Source: Lactobacillus hamsteri DSM 5661 = JCM 6256 (GTDB taxonomy: Bacteria; Bacillota; Bacilli; Lactobacillales; Lactobacillaceae). Taken from it: 64,000 nt of DNA. Below the pieces are notes generated by a model. That model saw only the letters and a program-made list of their open reading frames with translations. It was not told the DNA's origin and ran no database searches. The translations under genes were made by a program, and so were the position numbers. Shown here piece after piece: positions 48,274 to 58,510 of this stretch; position 1 is the first letter of the stretch, and each line of letters opens with the position of its first letter. Location of the stretch: positions 1 to 64,000 of the forward strand of contig NZ_BALY01000006.1 in NCBI RefSeq assembly GCF_000615445.1, in the 5' to 3' direction.

Positions 48274-48307
48274 AATTTTTCTCCTTTAAGTAAAACAAAA
48301 TACCTTT

Positions 48308-48910
48308 TTAAATCATTATACGCTTTAAAACCTTTTTAAGTGGCAAAACAATAATTGGCGTTAAAACTGCTGTAAAAACGGACTCAACAACACCATTTAT
48401 TCCTAAAGCCACAATTAAAACGATAAATAATGAATTGCTGCCAGTAGTATTGCCAAGATACTTTATTAAACTTGCTGCATTATTCATAAATAATAAGCTA
48501 GTCAGGCCAATTACTAAAAACGTATTGGCAAGAGACGTTACAGCACCACTTAAAATATAGCCAATTTCTTCTTGGTGCATATATTTACCAATTAGTCCAG
48601 GAAGCCACCCTGCCACGATGCTAGGAACTAAAGAAATTATTGGATTTTGAAAAAGCATTAAACTAACCATGTCGCCAGGCTGAGTATAGGCAACAATTAA
48701 TCGCGTTATTCCCCAAAAGAGTCCAAATAACAGACCAGATTTTGGTCCCATTAATGAACCATAGATTGCAATTGTTAAGGGGATTGTAGTAATTGCCGGC
48801 AAAGTTGGCAAAATTCTGACATAACCAATATTGGGGACAAAAGTTTGCAAAATCAAAATTGCTGCAAAGATTGCCGTAATCGTTAATCTTGTAGTTTCTT
48901 TTTTTCTCAT
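48308..48910 (-). CDS. ECF transporter S component (vitamin-binding membrane subunit)
   Basis: 200 residues, five or six membrane segments, with the PF12822-type pattern LTITAIFAAILILQTFVP and LPTLPAITTIPLTIAIYGSLMGPKSGLLFGLFWG. S components bind one vitamin or cofactor precursor and share a common EcfAA'T module encoded elsewhere. The pattern is closest to pantothenate/folate-type S subunits, but the substrate cannot be assigned. GGGAG site before ATG 48910. Confidence 0.8.
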   Translation of the reverse strand: MRKKETTRLTITAIFAAILILQTFVPNIGYVRILPTLPAITTIPLTIAIYGSLMGPKSGLLFGLFWGITRLIVAYTQPGDMVSLMLFQNPIISLVPSIVAGWLPGLIGKYMHQEEIGYILSGAVTSLANTFLVIGLTSLLFMNNAASLIKYLGNTTGSNSLFIVLIVALGINGVVESVFTAVLTPIIVLPLKKVLKRIMI

Positions 48911-48962
48911 AACTCCCTATTCCTTATTAAAAGATAGTAAAATCTTATCTAAAAACTTCAAA

Positions 48963-50444
48963 TTAAACAAGTCTTTCTTCTATTAAGAAATTATTCCAGG
49001 TACTTTTCAAATGATCAAAATCAAACTTTTTTGAATTTTGATATGCACCTTGAGAATATTCTGCCATCAAATTAGAATTGGTGATTAACTCTTCAATTGA
49101 ATTTCTTAAAGCAGATTGGTCATTCGCTTTAATTAATTTTCCGCTTACTCCATCAGCAATAATATCCGCAGGGCCATAATTTATATCATAACTGATAGCT
49201 GGACAGCCATGTGCCTGTGCTTCAAGAAGCGCCATAGCAAAGCCTTCATTCTTACTAGTTAAAACTTCTAATTGAGCGGAATTATAGACTTCATCTAAGT
49301 CTTGCGCAAAACCGCAAAAATGAATATAATTTTCAGCCTGATTATCTGCAACCAATTTTTGTAATCTTTGATTTTCCGCTTCATCCGTATTGTTACCATA
49401 AATTGATAAATCTAATTCGGGATGTTCATCATGCAAATCAATAATTGCCTGAATAAGATGACTTAGTTGCTTTATCACATCAACCCTCGCCACAGCAATA
49501 ATCTTGCCAGGAATTCTACTGTCAAAATCTACTTGTATGTTCTTATCAATAAAAGTAACTGGAATCGCATAAGAATTTTTCACATTCAAAGCTTGTTTTG
49601 CATCTTGTGCTTCACGTGTAGTCGAAGAAATAACTCCTTGAAGTTTGCCCTTTTCAGTTAGTTGAGTAACAGGTTGATATACTGTATAAACTTGATCATC
49701 AAGATATCCCGATGGTGTCAATGCTGAATGGAAAATCACATAACTAGGAACAATTTTTTTCATTTGTTCAAAAGCTGGCAAAACTTGCGTGCAGCGATCA
49801 CAGTAAAATACTGCAGCTTGATCATTTTCTGCAATTTCATCCAAGAAATAGCCTTGAAATTCAGATATTTTATTAAAGCGCAGTGTATCATTACCGACTC
49901 TTAATTCAGTCAAAGTGAGCATTGGCTTTTTCTGATTGCTTTGACAAAAATATTGTCGAATAACTGGATTATTTTCATTATCAGCAAATTCACGAATCAT
50001 CAAATGAGCTTGATCATCAAAATATTCAGTGTAATCAACATGATTATTAAAGAAAAATTGCCGCTTAACCGTAAATCCATATTGATCAAGAAAATCAACA
50101 TAATATAGGCGATTATTATACAAATGTGCTTGGATTACGGCTCTGTCATTATAATAAGCATTATTTTCTTTTCGAATTAAGCCTTCCTTATTTAAAATAT
50201 GATTTAATGCCGAAACAGTATTAACTTCTATTTTGTTAGGAAGATTTTGAAAATAACGAAAAATATTAATTACTCTTCCCGCAGTACCAAGTTTATCCTG
50301 ACTTTCTACATTAAAGTCGTTTTTCTCTAATTCGATAATCTTACACGGAACATTTAATGCATCAAAAATTTGCATTCTTTTAACTTGAGCTAATTCAATT
50401 GCGGAAGTATTGTAATCTTCACGAGTAGTAATAAAGTAATGCAT
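48963..50444 (-). CDS. GT4-family glycosyltransferase (TagE/GtfA-like)
   Basis: 493 residues. N-terminal domain as in poly(glycerol-phosphate) glucosyltransferases (MHYFITTREDYNTSAIELAQVKRMQIF); C-terminal GT-B nucleotide-sugar domain with ARVDVIKQLSHLIQAI, IYGNNTDEAENQRLQ, FCGFAQDLDEVYNSA and the catalytic KNEGFAMALLEAQAHGCP (E-x7-E). Likely decorates teichoic acid or a surface glycoprotein with a hexose at the inner membrane face. Acceptor not determinable. Lies directly downstream of tRNA-Arg. Confidence 0.82.
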   Translation of the reverse strand: MHYFITTREDYNTSAIELAQVKRMQIFDALNVPCKIIELEKNDFNVESQDKLGTAGRVINIFRYFQNLPNKIEVNTVSALNHILNKEGLIRKENNAYYNDRAVIQAHLYNNRLYYVDFLDQYGFTVKRQFFFNNHVDYTEYFDDQAHLMIREFADNENNPVIRQYFCQSNQKKPMLTLTELRVGNDTLRFNKISEFQGYFLDEIAENDQAAVFYCDRCTQVLPAFEQMKKIVPSYVIFHSALTPSGYLDDQVYTVYQPVTQLTEKGKLQGVISSTTREAQDAKQALNVKNSYAIPVTFIDKNIQVDFDSRIPGKIIAVARVDVIKQLSHLIQAIIDLHDEHPELDLSIYGNNTDEAENQRLQKLVADNQAENYIHFCGFAQDLDEVYNSAQLEVLTSKNEGFAMALLEAQAHGCPAISYDINYGPADIIADGVSGKLIKANDQSALRNSIEELITNSNLMAEYSQGAYQNSKKFDFDHLKSTWNNFLIEERLV

Positions 50445-50480
50445 ATGTTCTACCTCTAAATTTTCATTTATATAACAAAA

Positions 50481-50506
50481 AAAGCAACACCCTCAGGCGT
50501 TGCTTT
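50481..50506 (-). terminator. Terminator of tRNA-Arg
   Basis: AAAGCAACGCC / GGTGTTGCTTT stem, 4-nt loop, seven Ts on minus strand. Confidence 0.9.
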
Positions 50507-50511
50507 ACTAA

Positions 50512-50585
50512 TGATCCGGGTGAGATTCGAACCCACGACCCACAGTTTAGAAGACTGTTGCTCTATCCAGCTGAGCTACCAGACC
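50512..50585 (-). tRNA. tRNA-Arg (anticodon TCT)
   Basis: 74 nt. Acceptor GGTCTGG pairs CCGGATC with discriminator A; D arm AGCTCAGCTGGATAGAGC; anticodon loop C-T-T-C-T-A-A on stem ACAGT/ACTGT; T arm GTGGGTTCGAATCTCAC. Reads AGA/AGG codons. CCA is not encoded. Solitary, with its own promoter and terminator. Confidence 0.97.
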
Positions 50586-50619
50586 ATGTATGTTTGTTGT
50601 CCTCAACAGAACAATAATT

Positions 50620-50648
50620 ATTATAGGGAATTTATTTAAAAAAATCAA
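50620..50648 (-). promoter_or_regulatory. Promoter of tRNA-Arg
   Basis: Minus-strand TTGATT (50643-50648), 17 bp, TATAAT (50620-50625), 35 nt before the mature 5' end. Confidence 0.8.
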
Positions 50649-50721
50649 GGAAAAATTTATTTTTTATCATTTATTCTTTTTTACAGTTAAAATATGAATG
50701 AATACAGAAAGGATTTTTATC

Positions 50722-51078
50722 ATGATTAAATTTTATGGTTACAAGCGTTGTTCTACTTCAAAGAAAGCACAAAAATGGTTAGATGATCATGGCATCAAAT
50801 ATGAATTTCAAGATTTAGTTGAAGAACCTCCAGCTATGAGTGATCTAATCAACTGGATGACTGCTCACCAAGATCGCAAAATTAGATACTTTTTTAATAC
50901 TAGCGGACAACATTATCGTCAACAAAATCTTAAAGAAAAGGTCCCAACTATGACAATTGAAGAAGCTGCAGAAATGATGTCTAAAGATGGTAAACTCATT
51001 AAACGTCCTTTAGTTGTTGATGGTGACAAACTTACTTGCGGCTTTAAAGAAAATATTTATGAAGAAACTTGGCTATAG
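50722..51078 (+). CDS. ArsC/Spx-like thioredoxin-fold protein
   Basis: 118 residues from ATG 50722, nine nt after AGAAAGGA; an earlier ATG at 50698 lacks a site. MIKFYGYKRCSTSKKAQKWLDDHGIKYEFQDL is the ArsC-family start, with one Cys (C-S-T-S) rather than the C-x-x-C of Spx. Later KVPTMTIEEAAEMMSKDGKLIKRPLVV is also typical. May be a redox or thiol-transfer protein (YffB-like); neither arsenate reduction nor Spx regulation is shown. Confidence 0.82.
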   Translation: MIKFYGYKRCSTSKKAQKWLDDHGIKYEFQDLVEEPPAMSDLINWMTAHQDRKIRYFFNTSGQHYRQQNLKEKVPTMTIEEAAEMMSKDGKLIKRPLVVDGDKLTCGFKENIYEETWL

Positions 51079-51080
51079 AA

Positions 51081-51104
51081 AAACTCCAGAATTATCTGGA
51101 GTTT
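51081..51104 (+). terminator. Terminator of the ArsC-like gene
   Basis: AAACTCCAGA / TCTGGAGTTT stem, short loop, T run; 3 nt after the stop. Confidence 0.85.
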
Positions 51105-51121
51105 TTCTTCTATATAATAAA

Positions 51122-51997
51122 CTATTTATTCCAAAGAAACTTAATCAAGGTTTTATCAACCGCCGGATTACTATGCAATTTTGAATGACGAGCAAGCTTT
51201 CCATGGAAAGTAACAACACGATAGGACTTCGCACGCTTAGCAACCAAATATTTAAGAGAAAGTGAAGAAACATTAGGAACTGTACCATCAGTGTGGCCGC
51301 CAATATCACCAATAATATTCAAAACACGGACTTTATTTTTAGGATACGTTTTTCTCACACCCATCATTTGACGATATGTGGCATTAATTTTATTTGGCTT
51401 ACCATCTTTATTAAGTTTCAGTCCATCTGGTTGACGAATATCAGCTGGAACATCGAAATTAAGCCCAGCAAAATGCCCTGCCATATCTACCTGCTTTTGA
51501 AGTTGTGGCATTTTCTTATTCCTACCATTTAAAAGCATGTAATAAATAATCGAAATATTTCCTAAAGAATGTCCCACCATATTAATTTTTGTAATCCCAT
51601 ATTGTCTTTGCAAAGCCCTAACCACATTAGTCGCATAAACACCATGCTCACGGAAGTTTAACTGACGATTGTTTTGATAATTAACCTCTACAATTGGATT
51701 TTTGGCATTTTTCTTCCAACGACCAACTAAAGTTACGTTCCCAGATGGTGCAACTTCAGCACGAATAACCGAATGAGTTACGCCAGCTCTCTCAGCAGCT
51801 TGTACCATATGTTCCTCAGCATGATAAGAGCTTCCGCCACCATGAAAAAACAAAGTTGGTGTTGAAGTGATTTTAGTTTGACGAACTACTTTTTCTGAAG
51901 AAATAATTGTCTTATTTTTATCATTATTTAAACGTGAACATCCTGTTAATAATAAAATTACAATAAGTGAAAATGAAAATATGATTCTTTTCTTCAT
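51122..51997 (-). CDS. Alpha/beta hydrolase lipoprotein (DUF915-like)
   Basis: 291 residues: signal with lipobox L-L-T-G-C (Cys20), so surface anchored. Hydrolase fold with FFHGGGSS (oxyanion), nucleophile elbow GHSLGN, later GDIGGHTDGTVP (acid region) and RHSKLH (candidate catalytic His). DUF915 hydrolases of lactobacilli are related to lipases and a surface-located cell-envelope enzyme; substrate unknown. Divergent from pepX. Confidence 0.82.
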   Translation of the reverse strand: MKKRIIFSFSLIVILLLTGCSRLNNDKNKTIISSEKVVRQTKITSTPTLFFHGGGSSYHAEEHMVQAAERAGVTHSVIRAEVAPSGNVTLVGRWKKNAKNPIVEVNYQNNRQLNFREHGVYATNVVRALQRQYGITKINMVGHSLGNISIIYYMLLNGRNKKMPQLQKQVDMAGHFAGLNFDVPADIRQPDGLKLNKDGKPNKINATYRQMMGVRKTYPKNKVRVLNIIGDIGGHTDGTVPNVSSLSLKYLVAKRAKSYRVVTFHGKLARHSKLHSNPAVDKTLIKFLWNK

Positions 51998-52146
51998 GTC
52001 TTATCCCTCCCTTTTTCATTATTTTATCCATTGTTATCATTTTTTTAAATATTCATTAGTTATTCTAGTTGATTATTGTTTCTTATAATCATAAAAACTA
52101 GTAAACTATATGTAATTAAAATTTTATTAATAAAGGAGCGCATTCC

Positions 52147-54528
52147 ATGAAATATAATCAATATGCTTATGTCGACACGGATTACGACAAGCAAGTTAAA
52201 GAACTTCGCGACATCAACTTTTTGCCACAAAATTTTAAAGACTGGAGTTTCAGTGACCTTTTAGCCAAATTAGTTAAAATGACAATTGCTGAAGCTAAAA
52301 GCGATGAAGCAAAAACTGCTAAATTAGCTGAATTTGCAGTTTCTGATACGCAAACTTTAGCTGAATTTATAGCCGAAAAGCCAGAAAAAATCGGCACTAA
52401 TCAATTCTATAATGTTGCTTTACAACTTCTTGGCTACCATGTTCATTACGATTATCAATTAGATGACCCTACAGGCTTTATGCAAAAACAAGCTTTGCCA
52501 GTTGTAAAAGATATTGATAGTATTGAAAAATTAGTTTCTGCTTTCTATCGTTTACTTAATACCCGCGCCAAAAATGGTCAACTTTTAATTGATGTAATGG
52601 CTGGGAAAGGCTACTTCACCCAATTCTGGGGCCAAAACGAATTTAAATACTTTAACGGCAAGTCCTTACCAGTTTTCAATACTGATAAAGTTATCCGTGA
52701 AGTTGTTTACGTAGAAACTGATTTAGACACTGATAAAGATGGCAAGAGCGATTTAATCCAGGTTACTGTATTCCGCCCTGCTGAATCCAACAACAACTTA
52801 AAAGTTCCAGCTTTATACACTGCTAGTCCATACTTTGGCGGAATCATTGCTAATGAAAAACGCAATCACAATGTTGACGAAAATCTTTCAGATGCTACCG
52901 AATGGGATGATCCAAAGTATGAAGCAAGTCCTGAAGTAAAGGCTCAAAAGCCCGGTACTGAAAACCGCCCTGCTACTGAAGAAGCTGTTCACAAATCTTC
53001 TTACCCATTAAATGAATATCTCTTAGCACGCGGATTTGCTAGTGTCTTTGCTGGTGGTATTGGTACACGCGGAAGCGATGGCTTAAGAATCACAGGTGCT
53101 CCCGAAGAAACCGAATCAGCAAAAGAAGTTATTGAGTGGCTTCATGGTGATCGCATTGCTTATACAGATAGAAGTAAAAAGCATGAAACTAAAGCTTCAT
53201 GGTGCAATGGCAACATCGGTATGACTGGTCGTTCTTATCTTGGAACTTTACAAATTGCAGTTGCAACTACAGGCGTTAAAGGACTTAAAACCGTTGTCTC
53301 TGAAGCCGCAATTTCTTCTTGGTATGACTACTATCGTGAACACGGTTTAGTCATTGCCCCTGAAGCTTGCCAAGGTGAAGACTTAGATCTTTTGGCTGAA
53401 ACTTGTCAATCAAACTTATGGGATGCCGGCTCTTACCTTAAGATCAAACCTAAATACAATGAAATGCAAAAACACTTGTTATCTCATGAAGATCGAACTA
53501 CTGGTCAATATTCAGATTTCTGGGAAGCAAGAAATTATCGTCATCATACAGACGGTATTAAGTGCTCATGGATTAGTGTCCACGGTTTAAATGATTGGAA
53601 TGTTAAACCTAAGAATGTTTACAAAGTATGGCAAAAAGTTAAGAATTTGCCTATTAAACACCACTTATTCTTGCACCAAGGTCCTCACTACAATATGAAC
53701 AATTTGGTTTCTATTGATTTTACTGATTTGATGAACCTTTGGTTTGTACATGAACTTCTCGATATTGAAAACAACGCTTATGACCAATGGCCAACTGTTA
53801 TGATTCAAGACAATCTTCATGCTGATAAATGGCATAAAGAAGATGATTGGTCAAACGAAATTGGCCAAGAAGTTACTTACTATCCAACTAATGATGGTGA
53901 TCTTCAAAAAGATGGCAATGGTAAGGACAAACAAAGTTTTACCGATGTAGGCGGCAAGGAATTTAAAGAAGCCAAAATTTCTGAAGAAGATTGGCAATAC
54001 AAATTTATTTGTGGTGACGAAAAATGGGCTAAACCTAGTCTTCGCTTTACCACTGATGAATTCATTCATCCCCTAACCATTGTTGGTCGTCCAGAAGTAA
54101 AAGTTAGAGTTAGTGGCTCTCTTCCAAAAGGCCAGATTTCTGTAGCATTAGTTGAACTCGGTAATAGAAAACGTTTGACTGCTACACCAAAATTCTTAAT
54201 GCGTGGTGGTCAAGAACTTGGCTATCGTTTCGGTACTGATACTTTGCAAGAATTCGTTCCAGACAAATTGACTCATGCTAAGCTTATTACTAAGGGCCAC
54301 ATGAACTTGCAAAACTATGAAGATATGATGAAGCCAAGCAAGATCGAAGCTGGAGAATTTGTTGATCTCGACTTTAAACTTCAACCAACCTACTATCGCC
54401 TTCCAATTGGTGCTAAGCTTGCTTTGATTATTTACTCAACTGATCAAGGCATGACTAAACGTCCTCTTGAAGATGAAACTTACACAGTGGATTTAGCAAA
54501 TACTGAAATTAAATTCTATCAAAAATAA
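52147..54528 (+). CDS. pepX: X-prolyl dipeptidyl aminopeptidase PepX
   Basis: 793 residues, matching L. helveticus PepX length. Family S15 serine peptidase: helical N-terminal domain, alpha/beta hydrolase core with nucleophile [10 protein letters not shown], Asp in HGLNDWNV and His in HQGPHYNM, and C-terminal jelly roll. Removes Xaa-Pro dipeptides from peptides, important on casein. AAAGGAG site. Monocistronic, ending at a bidirectional terminator. Confidence 0.97.
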   Translation: MKYNQYAYVDTDYDKQVKELRDINFLPQNFKDWSFSDLLAKLVKMTIAEAKSDEAKTAKLAEFAVSDTQTLAEFIAEKPEKIGTNQFYNVALQLLGYHVHYDYQLDDPTGFMQKQALPVVKDIDSIEKLVSAFYRLLNTRAKNGQLLIDVMAGKGYFTQFWGQNEFKYFNGKSLPVFNTDKVIREVVYVETDLDTDKDGKSDLIQVTVFRPAESNNNLKVPALYTASPYFGGIIANEKRNHNVDENLSDATEWDDPKYEASPEVKAQKPGTENRPATEEAVHKSSYPLNEYLLARGFASVFAGGIGTRGSDGLRITGAPEETESAKEVIEWLHGDRIAYTDRSKKHETKASWCNGNIGMTGRSYLGTLQIAVATTGVKGLKTVVSEAAISSWYDYYREHGLVIAPEACQGEDLDLLAETCQSNLWDAGSYLKIKPKYNEMQKHLLSHEDRTTGQYSDFWEARNYRHHTDGIKCSWISVHGLNDWNVKPKNVYKVWQKVKNLPIKHHLFLHQGPHYNMNNLVSIDFTDLMNLWFVHELLDIENNAYDQWPTVMIQDNLHADKWHKEDDWSNEIGQEVTYYPTNDGDLQKDGNGKDKQSFTDVGGKEFKEAKISEEDWQYKFICGDEKWAKPSLRFTTDEFIHPLTIVGRPEVKVRVSGSLPKGQISVALVELGNRKRLTATPKFLMRGGQELGYRFGTDTLQEFVPDKLTHAKLITKGHMNLQNYEDMMKPSKIEAGEFVDLDFKLQPTYYRLPIGAKLALIIYSTDQGMTKRPLEDETYTVDLANTEIKFYQK

Positions 54529-54545
54529 TTTCATTTAATATACAA

Positions 54546-54576
54546 AAATACGGCAGATATTTCATCTGTCGTATTT
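54546..54576. terminator. Bidirectional terminator between pepX and the permease remnant
   Basis: AAATACG-CAGAT / ATCTG-CGTATTT stem with A and T runs both sides of the convergent genes. Confidence 0.88.
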
Positions 54577-54585
54577 TTAGTTTAA

Positions 54586-55447
54586 TTAAAAAATTGAAGT
54601 AAGAATTGCACCTGCAACGATTAAAATTAAACCAATTGCGGTATAAACATAACCCTTCTTAGTCTTTCTTTCACCTAAGAAAATCATTCCTCCGATAGTT
54701 GAAATAACTACACAAAGTTGAGACATAACAAATGCCAAGTTAACACCATTTTCTTGTACAGAAAGAATGTAACTAAGTGCCGCAACTGCATAAACCAATC
54801 CTGCCGGAATAACTTGATAGCTTTGCTTTTCTTTTAAAACTTTAATTTGCTTGGTACAAATAAGGTAAATCAAAACAGCAATAATCATTCCGACTGTTTC
54901 GCCTAAGAAAATTGTTACGCCGGAACTTAAGTGCCTTAGGAATTGAACTAGAAGAAATGTAGCCTAAAGTAGTGAAAACCAAAATAATTAATGTAGAAAC
55001 TTGATTTTTCTTATTGCCTTCTTCTGTTCCTTCATCAGTAAGTGAAGTGAAAACAACCCCTATAATCAAAGCAATAATTCCCAAGAAGCCAAATAGTTTA
55101 GCTTGACTACTTGACCATTCGCCAAAAATCAAAACCCCAACTAATGGAACACCTATTAACTGCAACCCAGTTGAAATAGGCATTGTTTCAGAAACACCAA
55201 TATTAGCATAACCAACATATTGTCCAACTTGACCAACTGTCCAAAGCGCCCCTGCAAGCATTGCAAACAAAAATGTAGTTGCATCAAATGCAGGACGCAA
55301 AATTGCAGTAACAATTGCGCCAAAAATAAATGCTCCGAGTACTGAACCTACAATTTGATTGTAAATCGAACTCTTTTTTACGCCAGCAACAAATAACGGC
55401 ATTAATCCCCAACCGATTGCCGGAATAAACAGAAATATATATTTCAT
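54586..55447 (-). pseudogene. GlcU/RbsU-family sugar permease paralogue, frameshifted
   Basis: From ATG 55447 (site GGGAGAG) the frame encodes an N-terminal two-thirds closely resembling the permease at 1315-2178 (AIGWGLMPLF, GALWTVGQVGQYVGYANIGVS). The frame breaks near 54925-54931 after SIPKALK; the next frame resumes with SGVTIFLGETVG and contains QENGVNLAFVMSQLCVVIST to the end. One surplus base or two missing ones restore 286-287 residues, the length of the intact paralogue. Could be true decay, since a second copy exists, or sequence error as elsewhere in the window. Confidence 0.8.
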
Positions 55448-55528
55448 CGTTTCTCTCCCTATATGAATCGTATAGTTAAAGATTTTACCAATGGAATACG
55501 TTTTCATACAAGTATAGATTATGCAAAA

Positions 55529-55558
55529 AAATAGTGTTAGTCGCAACTAACACTATTT
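55529..55558 (-). terminator. Terminator of pyrR
   Basis: Perfect 13-bp stem AAATAGTGTTAGT / ACTAACACTATTT around CGCA or its complement, T run on minus strand. Confidence 0.9.
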
Positions 55559-55562
55559 TTCG

Positions 55563-56221
<659 letters not shown>

Positions 56222-56248
56222 AATTTAAAAGAGCTATTATTTGCTTAA

Positions 56249-56277
56249 ACTATAGTTTTGATTTTAAATTTTGTCAA
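56249..56277 (-). promoter_or_regulatory. Promoter of pyrR
   Basis: Minus-strand consensus TTGACA (56272-56277), 17 bp, TATAGT (56249-56254). Confidence 0.85.
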
Positions 56278-56294
56278 CATACCATACCTTCCAT

Positions 56295-56317
56295 CATCTT
56301 TTTTTTATTAAAAGATG
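56295..56317. promoter_or_regulatory. Inverted repeat upstream of the ClC gene
   Basis: CATCTTTT / AAAAGATG arms around 7 nt of A/T, 40 bp before the ClC start. Resembles the CACCTTTT/AAAAGGTG repeat before oppD. Operator or transcript hairpin; unproven. Confidence 0.35.
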
Positions 56318-56357
56318 ATAGGATATGAATATATTGAATTTTAGGAAGCATTAACTT

Positions 56358-57707
56358 ATGATCAAAAAACCAAATCAAATTTTGAATCGTCCTTTTATTC
56401 CTAGAGTTACATTTGTTTTAGGACGCGGAATCTCTGTTGGAATAATAACTGGCTTAATTGTGAGTGTCTTTCGTTGGATACTTGATCAAGCAATGAAATG
56501 CGTTTATCACATTTATCCGCAAATGGCGACTCATCATGTTTTATTAATTCCCTACATTATTTTAATGATACTTATTTGTATTCTCCTAGGTAAAATCATT
56601 AGTCCTTATATCAAAAATTTGGCCGGATCTGGCATCTCTCAAGTTGAGGCTATATTTGAGGGAGAAAATTATATGCCTTGGTGGGAAATCCTTTGGCGCA
56701 AATTTGTTGGCGGAATCCTAGCCAGCGCGCCTGGATTAATGCTTGCACGAGAAGGTCCATGTATTCAAATGGGAACAATGGTTGGACAAGGTTTAGCTGA
56801 AGATTTGTATAAATCTGATAAAAAAGAATTACGACGTTTGCAACAAAGTGGAATTGCCGCAGGTCTTTCCGCCGCCTTTAGTGCACCAATGGCCAGTGTA
56901 TTTTTCTTAATAGAAGTAATCACCCACGAATTAAAGCCAATTGATGCTCTTTCCGCATTAGTTGCCAGCTTCTCAGCTGACTTAATAACTGTAATTTTCT
57001 TTGGTACTAAGCCTTGTTTATATTTACCAGTTAAAAATGATCTACCCTTACATGCTTACTGGGCACTACCTTTAATCGGCATTATTTTAGGAATTTTTGC
57101 TTATATTTATCAATATTGCTTATTAAGCTTACGACCAATTTTTAGCAAAATTACAATTATTCCAAGACAATATCATAGTATTATTCCATTGATATTAATT
57201 ATCCCGGTTGGTCTTTGGAATGCGAAATTATTAGGCGGTTCTCATCTCTTAATTTCAAGTTTATTTAAGCACGAAGTTCTTACTGATCTGTCTAAAGGTT
57301 CGACTACTTTAATATTAATTGCGATCGGCATATTTTTCATTCGCTTTATTTATTCAATGCTTTCATACGGAGCATCCGTACCCGGTGGTACATTCATGCC
57401 AATCTTGGTTTTGGGAGCTTTACTTGGCGTAATTTTTGCTAACGTGTTAGTTCACAACGATGTTATCAGCACAACTTACTATCCCCACATTATTATCATT
57501 TCAATGGCTGCTTATTTTGGGGCTATCGCTAAAGCTCCATTCACAGCTGTTATTCTGTTAACAGAAATGGTGGGAACCGTTGAGCAAGTATTACCAATGA
57601 TTCTAACGACTTTTATCGCTTATTACATTCTTGACCTTCTTGGTGGTCGTTCACTTTATGATGAACAAAGAATTCAAATGGACTTTAAACATCATCCTAC
57701 AGACTAA
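56358..57707 (+). CDS. ClC-family chloride/proton exchanger
   Basis: 449 residues with over ten membrane segments. ClC selectivity motifs: GSGISQVEA, AREGPCIQMG with the gating Glu (first Gly of GREGP is Ala), and GASVPGGTFMPILVLGA. The internal proton Glu is present (SAPMASVFFLIEVITHE), which favours a 2Cl-/H+ antiporter over a channel. C-terminal CBS domains are absent. Likely helps acid resistance. Monocistronic. Confidence 0.92.
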   Translation: MIKKPNQILNRPFIPRVTFVLGRGISVGIITGLIVSVFRWILDQAMKCVYHIYPQMATHHVLLIPYIILMILICILLGKIISPYIKNLAGSGISQVEAIFEGENYMPWWEILWRKFVGGILASAPGLMLAREGPCIQMGTMVGQGLAEDLYKSDKKELRRLQQSGIAAGLSAAFSAPMASVFFLIEVITHELKPIDALSALVASFSADLITVIFFGTKPCLYLPVKNDLPLHAYWALPLIGIILGIFAYIYQYCLLSLRPIFSKITIIPRQYHSIIPLILIIPVGLWNAKLLGGSHLLISSLFKHEVLTDLSKGSTTLILIAIGIFFIRFIYSMLSYGASVPGGTFMPILVLGALLGVIFANVLVHNDVISTTYYPHIIIISMAAYFGAIAKAPFTAVILLTEMVGTVEQVLPMILTTFIAYYILDLLGGRSLYDEQRIQMDFKHHPTD

Positions 57708-57719
57708 TGAAAAAATAAA

Positions 57720-57743
57720 AACTGACTCCAGACGGAGCCAGTT
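57720..57743 (+). terminator. Terminator of the ClC gene
   Basis: AACTG-CTCC / GGAG-CAGTT stem, AGAC loop, T run. Confidence 0.85.
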
Positions 57744-57792
57744 TTTTGTAACAAACATTTTAATAAATCTAAAAATAATACATTAGCCCTAA

Positions 57793-58497
57793 TTAGCTTC
57801 TCAAAGAGTTCTCGATTCTTTGCCTTTCTTCAGGCGTCAAATTAATATCCTTCACCTGAAAATCATCTTTTAAATTCATTAGTATAATCTTGTTTTCAAA
57901 CAAATTATAACGTAAGAGAACTTGAATAGGATCGACTTTTTTAACAGTAGCAATATCATTTAAAGTGTCATTATTTTCTTCGACAAAATCTTGTTCCACT
58001 TGAATTTTTTGTTTATTTAAAAATTCTTCAAGTTTAGGATCAACAAGGTTTAGCTTATCAAGCACTGGCTTAACTTTTGCCTTTTCAAGAAGTCCTTTTA
58101 AGCCATCCAAATATAAATCACTAACGCCTATACTCTTAATTCGACCTTTTATTTTCAATTCTTCAAGTTTTTGCCAAACTTGAATATTACGCTCATCATC
58201 TTCGCTGGCTTCCATGACAACTAGATCAAGATACTGCAAGTGAGCTGACTTTAATTTTTCTAAAATAAATATAGTAATATTATCTGCCGTAATTTCTTTA
58301 GAAATATTAAATTGTAAAAAGATTTGCGGTGAAATTTCACTCTTGTTTATAGCATTATTTTTATTGCCAATTAAATTAATTAAACGTCCACCACATTTTA
58401 CAGCTTTATTAATATCAGCATTTTTGGTTATACTCACGCCAAATTTAGGCATCAAGCAACCATCATTCAAAATAACAGCTTCATCAAAAATAGCCAT
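57793..58497 (-). CDS. Degenerate aldo/keto reductase-like protein
   Basis: 234 residues against about 275-280 for the family. The fold can be followed: ILNDGCLMPKFGVS at the start, QYLDLVVMEASE (normally YxDLYLIHWP), GRIKSIGVSDLYLDGL (normally GxIRxIGVSNF), LNDIATVKKVDPIQVLLRYNL. The tetrad is gone: the DTAxxYxNE region reads INLIGNKNNAINK, the TK Lys region reads LQFNI, and the His is replaced in VMEAS. The P-K-S NADPH site is also lost (ILMNLKDD). Intact frame, 13 nt from the OsmC gene, so probably a non-enzymatic or repurposed protein. Confidence 0.75.
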   Translation of the reverse strand: MAIFDEAVILNDGCLMPKFGVSITKNADINKAVKCGGRLINLIGNKNNAINKSEISPQIFLQFNISKEITADNITIFILEKLKSAHLQYLDLVVMEASEDDERNIQVWQKLEELKIKGRIKSIGVSDLYLDGLKGLLEKAKVKPVLDKLNLVDPKLEEFLNKQKIQVEQDFVEENNDTLNDIATVKKVDPIQVLLRYNLFENKIILMNLKDDFQVKDINLTPEERQRIENSLRS

Positions 58498-58510
58498 ATT
58501 TACCTACTTT

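Noticed and set aside
48911-48962. Riboswitch before the ECF S-component gene
   Set aside because: Only about 50 nt with one weak AT hairpin; too short for known vitamin riboswitches.
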